Positions 11,288-22,725 are shown, numbered from the stretch's first letter. The stretch is DNA of 64,000 nt from Aureococcus anophagefferens (GCF_000186865.1 NW_008705579.1:1-64000); one strand, 5' to 3'. Notes: a model not told the origin generated them from the letters alone. Numbers and translations: made by a program.

Positions 11288-11634
11288 CCCAGGCGCCTCG
11301 GGCTGCCCCTCGGGACCTCGAGCCAACCGACGTCGGGTTCGACGGCTTCCGCATGGTCGCTGCCGTCGGAACCCACTAAGGATCCGCGTCATAGCAGGTC
11401 GACGCCCGAACGAAGGCATCCCCGACGCTGCGGAGGCACCTCCCCAGTGCCGATCCCGGCGCATAACGCTCAGACGCCATCGCGAGCGCCGCGAAGAAAA
11501 GCCCATGCAACGACGGCTTTTGCCGCACTGTGCCGCTTCAACAGGGGACAAACTCAGAGTAATACCCCGGCGGGAAGTAACTCCTTTGCGTGGGGGCATG
11601 CCATCCGCGCGCTGCCGCCCCGACGCGATCTAGG

Positions 11635-14600
11635 ATGCGCCGCGACGTCCTGTGGCTGGCCGCGGCGCTCCTGCCCGCGGCGCGGTCGCAAAGCTGCATC
11701 GCCGTCGACTTCACGACGCACGTCCTCACGAACGCGGCGCCTGGCGCAATGAAGGTCGTCGCGATCGACGTCGACGGCGACGGCGACGTCGACGCGCTCG
11801 CGGCGTCCAGGAGCGACGACACGGTCGCGTGGTACGAGAACGACGGGTCTCAGTCCTTCACGGAGTTTATCATCACGACGATCGTGGACGACCCCCGCTC
11901 CGTCTTCGCGATCGACGTCGACGGCGACGGCGACGTCGACGCGCTGTCGACGTCCTACCTCGACGACACGGTCGCGTGGTACGAGAACGACGGGAGCCAA
12001 TCCTTTACCGAGCGCGTCATCACCGACTCGGCGGACAGCGCCTGCTCCGTCTTCGCCATCGACGTCGACGGCGACGGCGACGTGGACGGGCTCTCGGCGT
12101 CCTCCCTCGACGACACGGTCGCGTGGTACGAGAACGACGGGTCCCAGTCCTTCTCCGAGCGCATCATCACGACCCTCGCGGACTACGCCCGCTCCGTCTT
12201 CGCCATCGACCTCGACGGGGACGGCGACGTCGACGCGCTCTCCGCGTCCTCCCTCGACGACACCGTCGCCTGGTACGAGAACGACGGGTCGCAGTCCTTC
12301 ACGGAGCGCGTCATCTCGGCATCCGCGGACCACGCCGAGTCGATCTACGCGATCGACGTCGACGGCGACGGCGACGTGGACGCGCTGTCGGCGTCCTCTG
12401 AAGACGACACGGTCGCCTGGTACGAGAACGACGGCGTCGACGGCGGCGCCGAGTACGTCGTCACGACAATAGCCGACGGCGCCACAGCCGTTTTTTCGAT
12501 CGACGTTGACGGCGACGGGGACGTGGACGCGCTCTCGGCGTCCTACGAGGACGACACCGTCGCCTGGTACGAAAACGACGGCTCCCGGTCCTTCACTCGG
12601 CGCGTCATCACCGACTCGGCGAACAACGCCCGCTCCGTCTTCGCGATCGACGTCGACGGCGACGGCGACGTCGACGCGCTCTCCGCGTCCATCTCCGACC
12701 AAACGTTCGCGTGGTACGAGAACGGTTGCGAGACCGCCTCGCCGACGTCGAGCCCCGCGCCGACGCCGAGTCAGGCCCCGCCGCCGCGGCCGACGTTCAA
12801 CTGCGCCAGCGTCTCCTTCGCCGAGCGCATCATCACGACGCTCGCCGGCTGGGCCTACTCCGTCTTCGCCATCGACGTCGACGGCGACGGCGACGTCGAC
12901 GCGCTGTCGGCGTCCTACGGCGACGACACCGTCGCGTGGTACGAGAACGATGGGACCGAGTCCTTCACCGAGCGCGTCATCACAAACTCGGCGGACGGCG
13001 CCTACTCCGTCTTCGCGCTCGACGTCGGCGGCGACGGCGACGTCGACGCGCTCTCCGCGTCGGGCGACGACAACACGGTCGCGTGGCACGAGAACGACGG
13101 ATCCGAGTCCTTCACGGAGCGCATCATCACCGACTCGGCGTACCTGGCCTGGTCCGTCTTCGCCGTCGACGTCGACGGCGACGGCGACGTCGACGCGCTG
13201 TCGGTGTCCGCCAACGACGACACGGTCGCCTGGTACGAGAACGACGGCTCTCAGTCCTTCGCGGAGCGCGTCATCACGGCGCTCGCGGACAACGCGCGCT
13301 CCGTCTACGCGATCGACGTCGACGGCGACGGCGACGTCGACGCGCTCTCGGCGTCCGGCAACGACGACACGGTCGCCTGGTACGAGAACGACGGGTCGCA
13401 GTCCTTCACCGAGCGCGTCATCACGACGCTGGCGGACTATGCCAACGCCGTCTTCGCGATCGACGTCGACGGCGACGGCGACGTCGACGCGCTCTCGGCG
13501 TCGGGTGCAGATGAAACGGTCGCGTGGCACGAGAACGACGGGTCCCAGTCCTTCACGGAGCGCATCATCACGACGCTCGCCGGCTGGCCCTTCTCCGTCT
13601 TCGCCATCGACGTCGACGGCAACGGCGACGTCGACGCGCTATCTGCATACACAGGCGACGACATAGTTGCGTGGTACGAGAACGACGGGTCGCAGTCCTT
13701 CACGGAGCGCGTCGTCGGCACACCGGACGACCCCCGCTCCGTCTTCGCCATCGACGTCGACGGCGACGGCGACGTCGACGCGCTCGCCTCGTCCGCCAAC
13801 GACGACACGGTCGCGTGGTACGAGAACGACTGCGGCACGCACGCGCCGTCCGCGAGCCCGACGGCCACGCGCGCGCCCACGCGCCCGGTTCCGGCGCCGA
13901 CGCCGCGGCCGACGGTGCGCTGCGCGTCGGCCGCCCTGATCGCCGAGCCGCACGTGTGGAGCGACACGGGAGGCCAGGTGACGGGCGTCCACGCGATCGA
14001 CGTCGACGGCGACGGCGACGAGGACATCGTGGCCTCGGTCCTGCACGTCGACACGGTCGCGTGGTACGACTCCGGGCCGGCCGCGCACGTCATCGCCGCC
14101 GACTTCGTCGGCGCCAAGTCCGCCCGCGCGATCGACGTGGACGGCGACTTCGACGTGGACGTGCTGGCGGCGTCCGGCGTCGCCGACGCCGTCGCCTGGT
14201 TCGAGAACGACGGCTCCCAGTCCTTCACCAAGCACGTGATCGCGAACTCGCCGGACCACCCCGCGTCCGTCTGCGCCATCGACGTCGACGGCGACGGCGA
14301 CGTCGACGCGCTTTCGGCCCCCCTCCTCGACGACACGGTCGCGTGGTACGAGAACGACGGCTCGCAGTCCTTCGCGGAGCGCGTCATCACGAACTCGGCG
14401 GACGCCGCTACCAACGTCTTCGCCATCGACGTCGACGGCGACGGCGACGTCGACGCGCTCGCCTCGTCCGCCAACGACGACACGGTCGCGTGGTTCGAGA
14501 ACGACGGGTCCCAGTCCTTCTCGGAACGCGTCGTCACGACGCTCGCGGACCACGCCTACGCCGTCTTCGCGATCGATGTGGACGGCGACGCCGACGTCGA

Positions 14601-17600
14601 CGCGCTGTCGACGTCGTGGAGCGACGACGCGGTCGCCTCGTACGAAAACGACGGGTCCCAGTCTTTCACGGAGCGCGTCCTCACGACGCTCGCGGACAAC
14701 GCCTACGCGGTCGTCGCCGCGGACCTGGACGGCGACGGCGACGTGGACGTCCTCTCGACGACGGGGGCGGACAAGGTGCTGACCCTGTTCGTCGACGACG
14801 GCGGCGCCTTCGTCGCGGCCTGTGTGCAAATCAACCAGTGAGCTGGGACGTCGGGGCCAAACTTGAGAATTCTCTAGCTCGGTCAAATCGAAGTCGATTC
14901 GGCTGATTTTTGGACGAATCGATTGCTCTCGTCGAGTTCTCGAAGCACGGCGGAAGTGCTCGTGTCAAAACATTCGAATACGCGCACATTGAAGTCGGGT
15001 TGAAGATTTGATTTGCACACAGGTCACGGCGCAGGTGCTCGACGAGACGGCCGTCGTCCACTTGAGCGCGATCTTCGCCGAGGACGTGGACGGCGACGGC
15101 GACGTCGACGTCGCCGTCGGCACGCACGAGGGCCTCGTCGCGGTCTTCGAGAACGCCTGCGAGCTCCCGCCGCCGACGGCCGCGCCGTCGTCGCCGCCGT
15201 CGCCCGCGCCGTCGTCGCCGCCGTCGCCCGCGCCGACGACCGCGGCGCCGTCGAGCGCGCCGTCGACGACGGTGCGCCCGACGCCCCGGCTCGCGCCGTC
15301 GCCGCCGCCGACGCGGGCGCCGACGGCCGCCCCGTCGTCGCCGGCCCCGACGCACGACCCCGCGTGGCTCGCCGCGGAGCTCAACGCGACGCTCCGGACG
15401 CTCTGCGACGGCTGCCCGGCGGCCTGCGACGCCGCCGCCGCCGCGGGCGACGCCTGCGGCGCCGCGGCCGAGGACGCGGCCCTGTCCGCGGAGGCGGTCG
15501 CGCGGGCCGCGGACGCGCAGGCGCTCGGCGCAGGCGTGCGGGCCCTCGCGCTCGACGTCGCCGACGGCGTCCTCGCGGCGACGGCCGTCGGCGCGCTGAC
15601 GGACAACATTTCCGGCGCGGTGCTGCGGACCATGTCCGACGTCTTGGAGGACGCGGAGGACGCGGGCGGCGACGGCAACGCGACGCGGCGCGTCGTCGCG
15701 CTCCGGGACGAGCTCCTGCACCAGGCGGGCGCGTTTCTCGCCGCCAACGGGTCGGTGACCGTGTCGTCGCCGGCCATCGTCGTGAGCGTCCAGGTCGCGG
15801 CGGCGGGCGAGCCCGCGGCCGTGCGCGTGGCGGACGGCTACGCGGTCGCGCTGCCCGGCGAGGCGCTGGCCGGCGACGCCGCGGTCCGGATCCGCGCGAC
15901 GCTCTGGCGGCGCGTCTTCCGCCGGGGCGGCGTCGCGGACGGCTTCGCGCTCGTCGCCGACGAGCTGGAGGTCGAGGTCTGGGACGCGGGCCCCGTCGCC
16001 GTCTCCGGCCTCGCGGCGCCGGTCCTGCTCCGGCTCCCCGCCGCGGGCGGGTCGGACCGGCGCTGCGTCTACTGGGACGGCGCCTGGACGGAGGCCAACG
16101 TGACGCTCGTCGGCGGGACCAACGGGTCCGCGGTCTGCGCGTCGANNNNNNNNNNNNNNNNNNNNNNNNNNNNNNNNNNNNNNNNNNNNNNNNNNNNNNN
16201 NNNNNNNNNNNNNNNNNNNNNNNNNNNNNNNNNNNNNNNNNNNNNNNNNNNNNNNNNNNNNNNNNNNNNNNNNNNNNNNNNNNNNNNNNNNNNNNNNNNN
16301 NNNNNNNNNNNNNNNNNNNNNNNNNNNNNNNNNNNNNNNNNNNNNNNNNNNNNNNNNNNNNNNNNNNNNNNNNNNNNNNNNNNNNNNNNNNNNNNNNNNN
16401 NNNNNNNNNNNNNNNNNNNNNNNNNNNNNNNNNNNNNNNNNNNNNNNNNNNNCTCGCCGACGCCGCGATGCACGCGCTCCACGACGCGGGCACGCCCGCG
16501 CTGCTCCTGGCCCTGTCGGCCATCGTCGTGTCCTGGTACCAGATTCTCGAGGAGCGCGCCAAGGCGCGGGGACTCACGGGCCGCTGCCTCGCGGCGCTGC
16601 TCGCCGCGAACGGGTTCTACGCGCTCTGCGCCCTCGGCCTCTCGGCGGCGGCGGCGGCGGGGTCCGTCGCGAGCGACGACCGCGACGCCGTCGCGCGCGC
16701 GCACCTCGCCTTCTTCGCCGGCGCCTGCGTCTCGCAGGGGTGCGCCTACGTCCACCTCGGGCTGCGCCTCGGCCGGCGCCTCGACGCGCTGGGGCAGGCC
16801 GACGAGCGCGTCGCGCGGCTCAAGCGGCGCGTGCGGACGCTCCTGCGGACGACGGGGTCCGGCGCGGTCGCGCTGGGGGCGCTCGCGGCCGCGGGCGCCG
16901 CCGCGACGGACCTGGGCCCGCGCGCGGCCTTCTACCTCTTCCACGTGGCCATGCGCATCGCGGAGGTCGTCGTCGTCGGCGTCACCTGCCGCCAGAGCCT
17001 CCGGCCCCGCGACGACGCCGCCGCGCGCGAGTCCGACGACTTCTTCCCGCTGACCTGGGCGCGGCTCCTGCGCTTCTCCGACTACGTGCGCCACTCCGCG
17101 GACGACGGCAAGCACGCCTTCCGCCTCAGCGACCTCGTGCTGCCGCCCGAGCCCGCGGGGGGGTCCGACGGCGTCGAGCTCGGCGAGGTCGCGAATCCGC
17201 TGCCGGGACGGGGGGACCCCTTTGACGAGGGCGACGTCTACGGAGCGCGCGAGGAGCAGCCCGTCGTCATCGTCAACCCGACCGCGCCGCGCGCCGGGGG
17301 CGACGAGGGCCCGGCCCTCGGCGACGAGGGCGACGTCTACGGCGCGAAGGACGACGACGTCGTCGTCGTCGCCAATCCCGCGTCGCGGCACGCGGCGGAC
17401 GCGGACGACGGCCCGGACCTCGGCGACGAGGGCGACGTCTATGGGGGCGACGAGAAGGAGGACGTCGTCGTCGTCGACAATCCCGCGGCGCGGCACTCCC
17501 GGGGCGGCGACGACGACGTCGACGTCGACCTCGGCGACGTCTACGACGACCCCGGGGACGCCGTCGCGGGCGCGTCGTCGCTCGCGCGCGAGTCCCACGC

Positions 17601-17610
17601 TAATGCTTAG
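11635..17610 (+). CDS. Giant triple beta-propeller receptor-like protein (exons 11635-14811 and 15023-17610, with an assembly gap)
   Basis: First true ATG is at 11635 (MRRDVLWLAAALLPAARS, signal peptide); the longer upstream reading begins at a GTG and is not used. Three groups of seven FG-GAP/VCBS repeats follow, separated by Pro/Thr linkers, making 21 blades. The 21st (AEDVDGDGDVDVAVG) is encoded only after removal of the 211-bp introner at 14812-15022, which joins GGAF to VTAQVLDET in phase 0. A Pro-rich stalk and an Ala-rich domain come next, then RCVYWDGAWTEANVTLVGG, resembling a GPS autoproteolysis motif, just before the N run (16146-16452). After the gap the frame ending at 17610 has three to four hydrophobic segments (ALLLALSAIVVSWYQI, CLAALLAANGFYALCALGL, AHLAFFAGACVSQG, VALGALAAAGAAAT) and an acidic tail with a repeated EGDVYG motif. 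It looks like an adhesion-type receptor. Confidence 0.82.
14812..15022 (+). mobile_element. Introner element acting as intron (family 2, GT-AG)
   Basis: The target duplication is gtcgcggc (14812-14819) and gtcacggc (15023-15030), one mismatch. The 203-bp element starts ctgtgtgcaaatcaa and ends ttgatttgcacacag, a perfect 15-bp terminal inverted repeat unlike that of the other two introners. Its centre shares gctgatttttggacga with them. Splicing is phase 0 with GT from the duplication and AG from the element. Confidence 0.9.
16146..16452. other. Assembly gap, 307 N
   Basis: Unknown bases inside the propeller receptor gene. The frames on the two sides differ, so the true gap length is probably not 307, or it hides an intron. 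The missing part should hold the end of the GPS-like region and the first membrane segments. Confidence 0.99.
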
Positions 17611-18179
17611 CTATCGGAGCAGCAGGACGAGCAGGAGGCTGCCCAGCGCCGCGAATCGTCCGCGCGCGCGACTCGCGGCGGCGCCGTAGACGCCGTCGCA
17701 CTTGAACTCGCACTCGCCGTTCCAGTACTTGTCCACGAAGAACGCGTACTGGCATTCCACGTAGTCATGGAAGCGAGCGACGCAGCCGGAGCAGCAAAAA
17801 AGCCTGTGAGCTGGCCGTGGCAGTCCTTCCAGAACGCGGCGGAAGTTTGGGCCGCGGCGCAGGCCGAGACCTGCCCCTTGTCGTTGTACTCGAGAGGCGA
17901 CGCTTCGAACGCGGCCGCGGGCGCGTCGTCGTCGCCCGTGCAGTTGTAGGCCCGCATGCAGTCCGTCGTCAGTTGTTTGATCTCCTTGCAGACCGTGACG
18001 TCGGGATCTTCGCGCGGCGGGTATTTGAAGCTCTCGAAGCCCCGGTATTTCTTTTCTCCACGGGCGGTGCTGTTCTTCTTTGTACCGACGGGTTCGTCCA
18101 CAGTCGAGACGTAGCTATAGGAGTACGAAGCCCTCGACGGGCCAAATGAATAGCAAGAGAAGTTGTGTGAACCACTCAT
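17611..18179 (-). CDS. Cys-rich protein with hydrophobic C-terminal tail, homopolymer frame break
   Basis: Not recognised. The ATG at 18179 begins MSGSHNFSCYSFG. Cysteine pairs occur at VCKEIKQLTTDC, YNC, VSAC and FWKDC. At 17776-17781 the plus strand reads six A. With seven A the protein continues as GFFCCSGCVARFHDYVEC...GECEFKC and ends with GSLLLVLLLR at a stop in 17611-17613, a tail like a GPI-anchor signal or membrane anchor. With six A the frame runs into a low-complexity Ser/Thr tail, which is less plausible. Its stop codon abuts the stop of the convergent receptor gene. Confidence 0.6.
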
Positions 18180-18188
18180 TTCGTTCAC

Positions 18189-19364
18189 AAGGTGAAGTCT
18201 TTAGTGCCGCTTGTTCACACGCCCTCTCCGCCACTCACGCCTCTACAACACCGTGAACGCGCCGCTCACGCCTATGCGCAGCGCTTCCGTGTCGGGATCG
18301 GCTGCCCTGCTGGCGCCTTTCCAGGGCTTCCAGCGCGTCGAAATGCCGTCGCATACCTTCCGCGCCCCACGGCAACTCCCGGGGCTGCCCCGCGGCCTTG
18401 CCGTGCGCGACGGCGGCGTGTTCCTGTCGTCGTCGTGGGCTGCCTCGCGCCGACATGGACGCCGCGGCCGACGACAGCGACGAATTCGTCGTGTGCCTGT
18501 CGCCGCCGCCGTTGATGCGGCTCGGGACGTCGTCCCGAGGCCAGCCTCCAAGTCGCCGATGATCCGCGGGGCGTCTCGTGACGTCGTCGCCGCGCGCGCC
18601 GCAACCCCGCGGCCCCGAGCACAAGCCCTCGCAGACGAGCGGCGAGGAATTGATCCGCATCGGCGCGCCCATGTCGTCGAAGGCGTCCTCCGGGCCGCCG
18701 ATGACGTGGTCCACGTCCGTGGCGCGCGGCGAGACATCGTTGCCGCGCGCGGCGGCGCGCGCGCGCACGGCGCGCGCGCGCGCGCCCATGTGTCGGCCGA
18801 AGATCCACGACTATGTGCGCTTCGAAATCTATTTCGCACGCAGAACAAGACGCCGCGCGTGTCCAAGAGGCTACAGCCTCGTCCGCGCGGCCTCGGTGCA
18901 ATCCTCCCCGCGCGAAGCGCGGTAGAAATTTTGAGCAGCATCTTCGAAACTTCGTCGTAATCGCGTAGTTAGCTGTCCATGCGCCTCCGCGTGGCGGCCA
19001 GCTCCGACCCCGCGCGCAGCGCGCTAGAAAAATTGGAGCTCGTCGTCGCAGCTGCGCGCGCGCCGGCACTTGCAGTCGTGGCACACCGCTCAGGGACGGC
19101 ATCGTGCACTCAAGTTCGGATCAAGCAAGCCTCCTACTTTCCCTTTCCTTTCTTTTTAAATCTTTTTAAAATTCCCTTCTCGTGCATCTGTTCCCGGCCC
19201 TCGACGAACGCCGGATGGAGGAGGAGAAGGCAGCCCCATCTCAGCACAGGTTCACCACCACTTCATCATCATCTTGTGCCGCGCCCGCGGTCATCATCTG
19301 TGGACGCCGTCATTGGCATTAGCAGTCGCACCGCACGACATCGGCAGCGCGTCGGCGGTCGACG
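18189..19364. other. Intergenic, no convincing gene
   Basis: GC-rich, includes a (CG)n-like tract around 18755-18785 and a pyrimidine-rich AT-rich patch at 19135-19190 (cctttcctttctttttaaatc) that may belong to the promoter of the transporter downstream. ORFs here overlap in every frame and look random. Confidence 0.45.
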
Positions 19365-21214
19365 ATGGCCGACGCCGACGCACCGGAGGAGGAGCCGCCG
19401 AAGGTCGACGAGACGCTCCCGCTCCTCGAGGACATCCCGACGGCCGTGCAGGTCAAGCAGGGCGAGGTGCTGGACGGCGGCGGCTGGCGGCCCGTGCGGC
19501 GCGAGCTCGTCGGCTTCTACATGCAGCGCGTCTCCGCGCCGCGGAGAGAGAGAGAGAGAGAGAGCGATCGGTCACCTCGGCGGAGCGCAGGTACTTTGCG
19601 GTGGGCATCGTCTACGGGGGCCTGCCGAGCACGATCTACGGCTTCTTCCTCGGCTACCTCAACGTCGAGGGCTACGTCTACGCGACGGCGGCGACGATCG
19701 TGAGCCTGCCCTGGTCCTTCAAGTTCCTGTTCGGCGCGATCAACGACTGCGTGCCCCTGTTCGGCTACCGGCGGAAGCCGTACATGGTGCTCGGCTGGCT
19801 GCTGTGCTCGACGGCGCTGCTGCGGCTCGCGGCGATGCCGCTGCCGCGGCCCTACTGGTGCCCGAACGCGGCGGGCGACGGCTACGTGCGCACGGTGCAC
19901 ACGTCGTCGGGCGCGGAGAGCGCCGAGCCCTGCAACCCGGAAGCGGCGGAGATGGGCGGCAAGTACGCGTTCCTGATGATGGTCGCGTCGCTGGGCTACT
20001 GCATCGCCGACGTCGCCGCGGACGGGCTCACGGTGTCGCTGGCGCGCGCCGAGCCGCCGGAGAAGCGCGGGCAGACGCAGACGACGGTCTACCTCGTGCG
20101 GACGCTCGGGAACGTCGTCGCCGTCGCGATCGTCGGCATCTGCATGAACTCCTGGAAGTACAACGGCTCCTTCTCCTGGGGTCTATCGTACTCGAGCATC
20201 ATGGGCCTGTTCGCCGTGCCGGCGGCGCTCATGGTGCCCGTGTCCTGGGCGCTCGTCAAGGAGCAGCGCGTCGTCTTCGTCGACGAGGTCGAGCTCAAGA
20301 AGGACGAGGAGGACGACCTGCCCGCGCTGCCGGACGGCGCGGCCTACGAGGCGAAGCGCACGTTCCGCCAGTACGCGGCGAACGTCTTCGAGCTCCTCCG
20401 GGGCCGCGCCATGCTCTTCGTGATCCTGTACCAGTTCCTCACGCCCATCGTCGGGGGCGTCTCGACGACGGCCGGCGGCGAGGTGAAGCAGTACTGGGCC
20501 CACGTGAAGACGTTCCAGAACGCGTGCTTCTCGCTCGTGGGGCTGGGGCTGTTCGCCGCGGGGCTGTACCTGGTGAAGACGCGCTTGCTGGACCAGAGCT
20601 GGCGCCACATGCTCCTGGTGACGACGGTGTTCCTGAACGTGGTGGACATGCCGTTCACGTTCTGCACGATCTTCGACGTCGTCCGGGACCAGTACTTTTA
20701 CCTCGGCGAGACCGTGCTCGTGGAGATCCCAGCGGCGGCGAACTTCGTCGTGTCGACGTTCGTCATCGTCGAGATGGCCGAGGGCGGCGACGAGGGCATC
20801 GTCTACGGCCTGCTGACGACGACGGCGAATTTAGGGTCGCCCTTCGCCCAGGCCATCTCGAACCAGATCTTCGGGCTCTGGTCGCCGTCGCTCTCCGACT
20901 CGTCGAACTACATCGAGGACGCGCCGTCGTTCCGCAACTCGGTCGCGCTGTCGTTCGCGGTGTCCTACTTCTTCGCGTTCGCGTCGCTCGCGACGCTGCC
21001 GCTCCTGCCGAACCAGAAGGACGAGGCCCAGGAGCGCAAGCGCAAGTGGGAGAAGCGCGACGCCTACGCCTACGTGTCCATGGGCCTCGTGCTCGCGGGC
21101 CTCGTCTACTCCGTCACCGTGAACTTCCTCGCCATGTTCCCGTCGACGATGTGCCTCAAGATCGCCGGCGGCGAGGGCTGCGGCAACGACGACGACGACG
21201 ACGACGGCCGGTAA
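19365..21214 (+). CDS. Folate-biopterin (BT1/FBT) family major-facilitator transporter
   Basis: The N-terminus from ATG 19365 (MADADAPEEEPPKVDETLPLLED, cytosolic, acidic) is one frame away from the body. A 65-bp intron at 19526-19590 with a GC donor and CAG acceptor joins GFYM-Q to YFAVGIVYGGLPSTIYGFF, the conserved first helix of the family. Slippage in the (GA)n tract at 19543-19562 is the alternative. The body has about 12 membrane segments with family features: GYVYATAATIVSLPWSFKFLFGAINDC, ADVAADGLTVSLAR and a C-terminal ANLGSPFAQAISNQI. It ends in a charged Asp run. Substrate is unknown; relatives carry folates, biopterin or amino-acid-like molecules across plasma or plastid membranes. 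Confidence 0.88.
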
Positions 21215-21224
21215 TGCTTAGATT

Positions 21225-21710
21225 CTAGGGCGGGAGGAGCTTCGCGGCCTCGTCGAGCTTCGCGGCCGCGTCCTTGATCTCGGGCAAGGCGCGGTCGTAG
21301 TAGCCCGCGGCGACGTCCGCGCCGGCGCCGCGCCCGAGCACCGCGAGCTTGACGAGGTCGCGCGCGTTGCGGTACGACTCGGCGTACTCGACGGCCGCGG
21401 CCATGAAGTCGTCCGGGTTCGACGCGCTCTTTTCGAGCTTCTGGAACGTGACGAACGAGATCGCCGTCGGCAGCCTCGCGGAGCCCTCGGGCAGGCCCGC
21501 GAGGACGCCGGACCGGAAGTTCCGCTCTTTTTCCAGGATCTCCTTCAGCTCGAGCTGCGACGCGCGGACCTTGGCCGCGTCCGGGTTGCCGGCGGCGAAC
21601 GCTGGCAGCGCAACAAAGCTGCTGCTCGCACCGACGAGCGCGGCTCTGCGCGTCACGGGCGCCAGCGCTGCGGCCGTGGCAGCGTGAATCATAATCAGCG
21701 TCCGCAGCAT
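21225..21710 (-). CDS. Plastid thylakoid-lumen protein, helical, unknown role
   Basis: Protein of 161 residues from the ATG at 21710 (MLRTLIMIHAATAAALAP). The first part fits a signal/transit sequence. It is followed by a twin-arginine thylakoid signal (TRRAALVGASSSFVALPAFAAG), so import into the thylakoid lumen by the Tat route is inferred. The mature part is all-helical (KVRASQLELKEILEKERNFRSG, FVTFQKLEKSASNPDDF, YRNARDLVKLAVLGRG, IKDAAAKLDEAAKLLPP), a size and shape like PsbQ-type oxygen-evolving extrinsic subunits, but no diagnostic motif lets me name it. It converges on the transporter, with 10 bp between stops. Confidence 0.75.
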   Translation of the reverse strand: MLRTLIMIHAATAAALAPVTRRAALVGASSSFVALPAFAAGNPDAAKVRASQLELKEILEKERNFRSGVLAGLPEGSARLPTAISFVTFQKLEKSASNPDDFMAAAVEYAESYRNARDLVKLAVLGRGAGADVAAGYYDRALPEIKDAAAKLDEAAKLLPP

Positions 21711-22251
21711 GGTGACGAGGTGGCTGGCACGGTCGCTTCGGCACCCGCTTTCACTGGTTGCGAGTTGCAGTCGATACTCTGCCATGTTGACGCTCGGCGT
21801 GACATCACTTGGTTGACTCCAGACCGCCTCGCCCAGGTTTGGGCACGCGATGCAGCGGTTCCAGGACTTGGCGCGGCGCTCGGTCTGTGGACCATGTCGC
21901 GCCTCGGGCCCGGCTGCGAGTCGCTCGGGAAAGACCATCGGTCGAAGGCGAGCAACTTAGTTCGCGTCGGGGCAGCCCGTGGATGTCGAGAACGGCCGTT
22001 ATCGGTGGGCGGCGACCGACGAGGGGCTCGCATTAGTGTTGAGGTCCGAGACCTGCGACCAACTCCGAGGAAACACCCCCTGGAATGTCGCTCCCGAGGG
22101 GGCTGTCCGGGCTTGGTCGCAGGTCTCGCCTCATGCATTGCGTGGTGAGCACCGTGTCGCCCGCGGCGCCGCGCGCCTCCCGGAGCCGGTGAGGTGATCT
22201 CGATCAAATCCACTCGAGCCGAAGAGCTGCCGCGAGGGCATCTGGTCGCCC

Positions 22252-22500
22252 CCATGACGAACGATCCCCGACGCTCTGTGACTCGAAGGGGACCGAAAAT
22301 CGGGTCGGGGGAAGCTGCCGCGCCTCATTCCACCCCCTGGGGCTGCCCGTTTGCGTCGCCTCGCAATCGTCCGGATGTCGCGTCTTTTCATGTGCCTCAC
22401 CCACATGTTTGCGGACCTCAAAGCCACTGGGATCGTTGCACGTCGCTGCATATTCGAGGAGCACGGGGCCCTCTAAGGTGGAAATTCCATCATCGGCCGC
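22252..22500 (+). repeat. Dispersed repeat, copy 2
   Basis: Plus-strand counterpart of the minus-strand repeat at 10826-11096, with gacgaacgatcccc, tcatgtgcctcaccc and tgggatcgttgcacg...ctgcatattcg in order. Both copies can be read as a peptide with CGP-S-WDRCT-LHIRGA, suggesting a decayed coding element. Confidence 0.7.
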
Positions 22501-22685
22501 TGAAATACTCCTGCGGAGACACCGTCTCTAGCCCTCTAGAAGCTAGGATTTCTTCAAAGTTTGTCGTTGCTTGCAAAAGTTCAAGCGACGGGGTATCCAC
22601 TGCAACTCGCAACCAGTGTTTTGGAAATCCAGAGGCCATTTGTTTGACGCTCACAAAAGCAAAGTTTACCCATGTTTTGATGGCT

Positions 22686-22725
22686 TCGGACGAAAGCACG
22701 CGGTCTCGGACGAAAGCACGCGGTC
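22686..22725 (+). repeat. 20-bp tandem pair
   Basis: tcggacgaaagcacgcggtc occurs twice in direct succession (22686-22705 and 22706-22725). Confidence 0.9.

Larger units (their letters stand above)
10737..11634. other. Intergenic stretch with repeat fragments and a hairpin
   Basis: No convincing gene. It holds a degenerate dispersed repeat (10826-11096) and a strong inverted repeat (11211-11287). Overlapping ORFs in all frames here are unconserved in composition and are treated as chance. Confidence 0.5.

Noticed and set aside
11590..11634. Upstream extension of the second propeller gene, and similar extensions at 9023, 37151, 59207 and 47898
   Set aside because: They start at GTG or TTG. 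In a eukaryotic nuclear gene the next ATG gives a signal peptide or sensible N-terminus.
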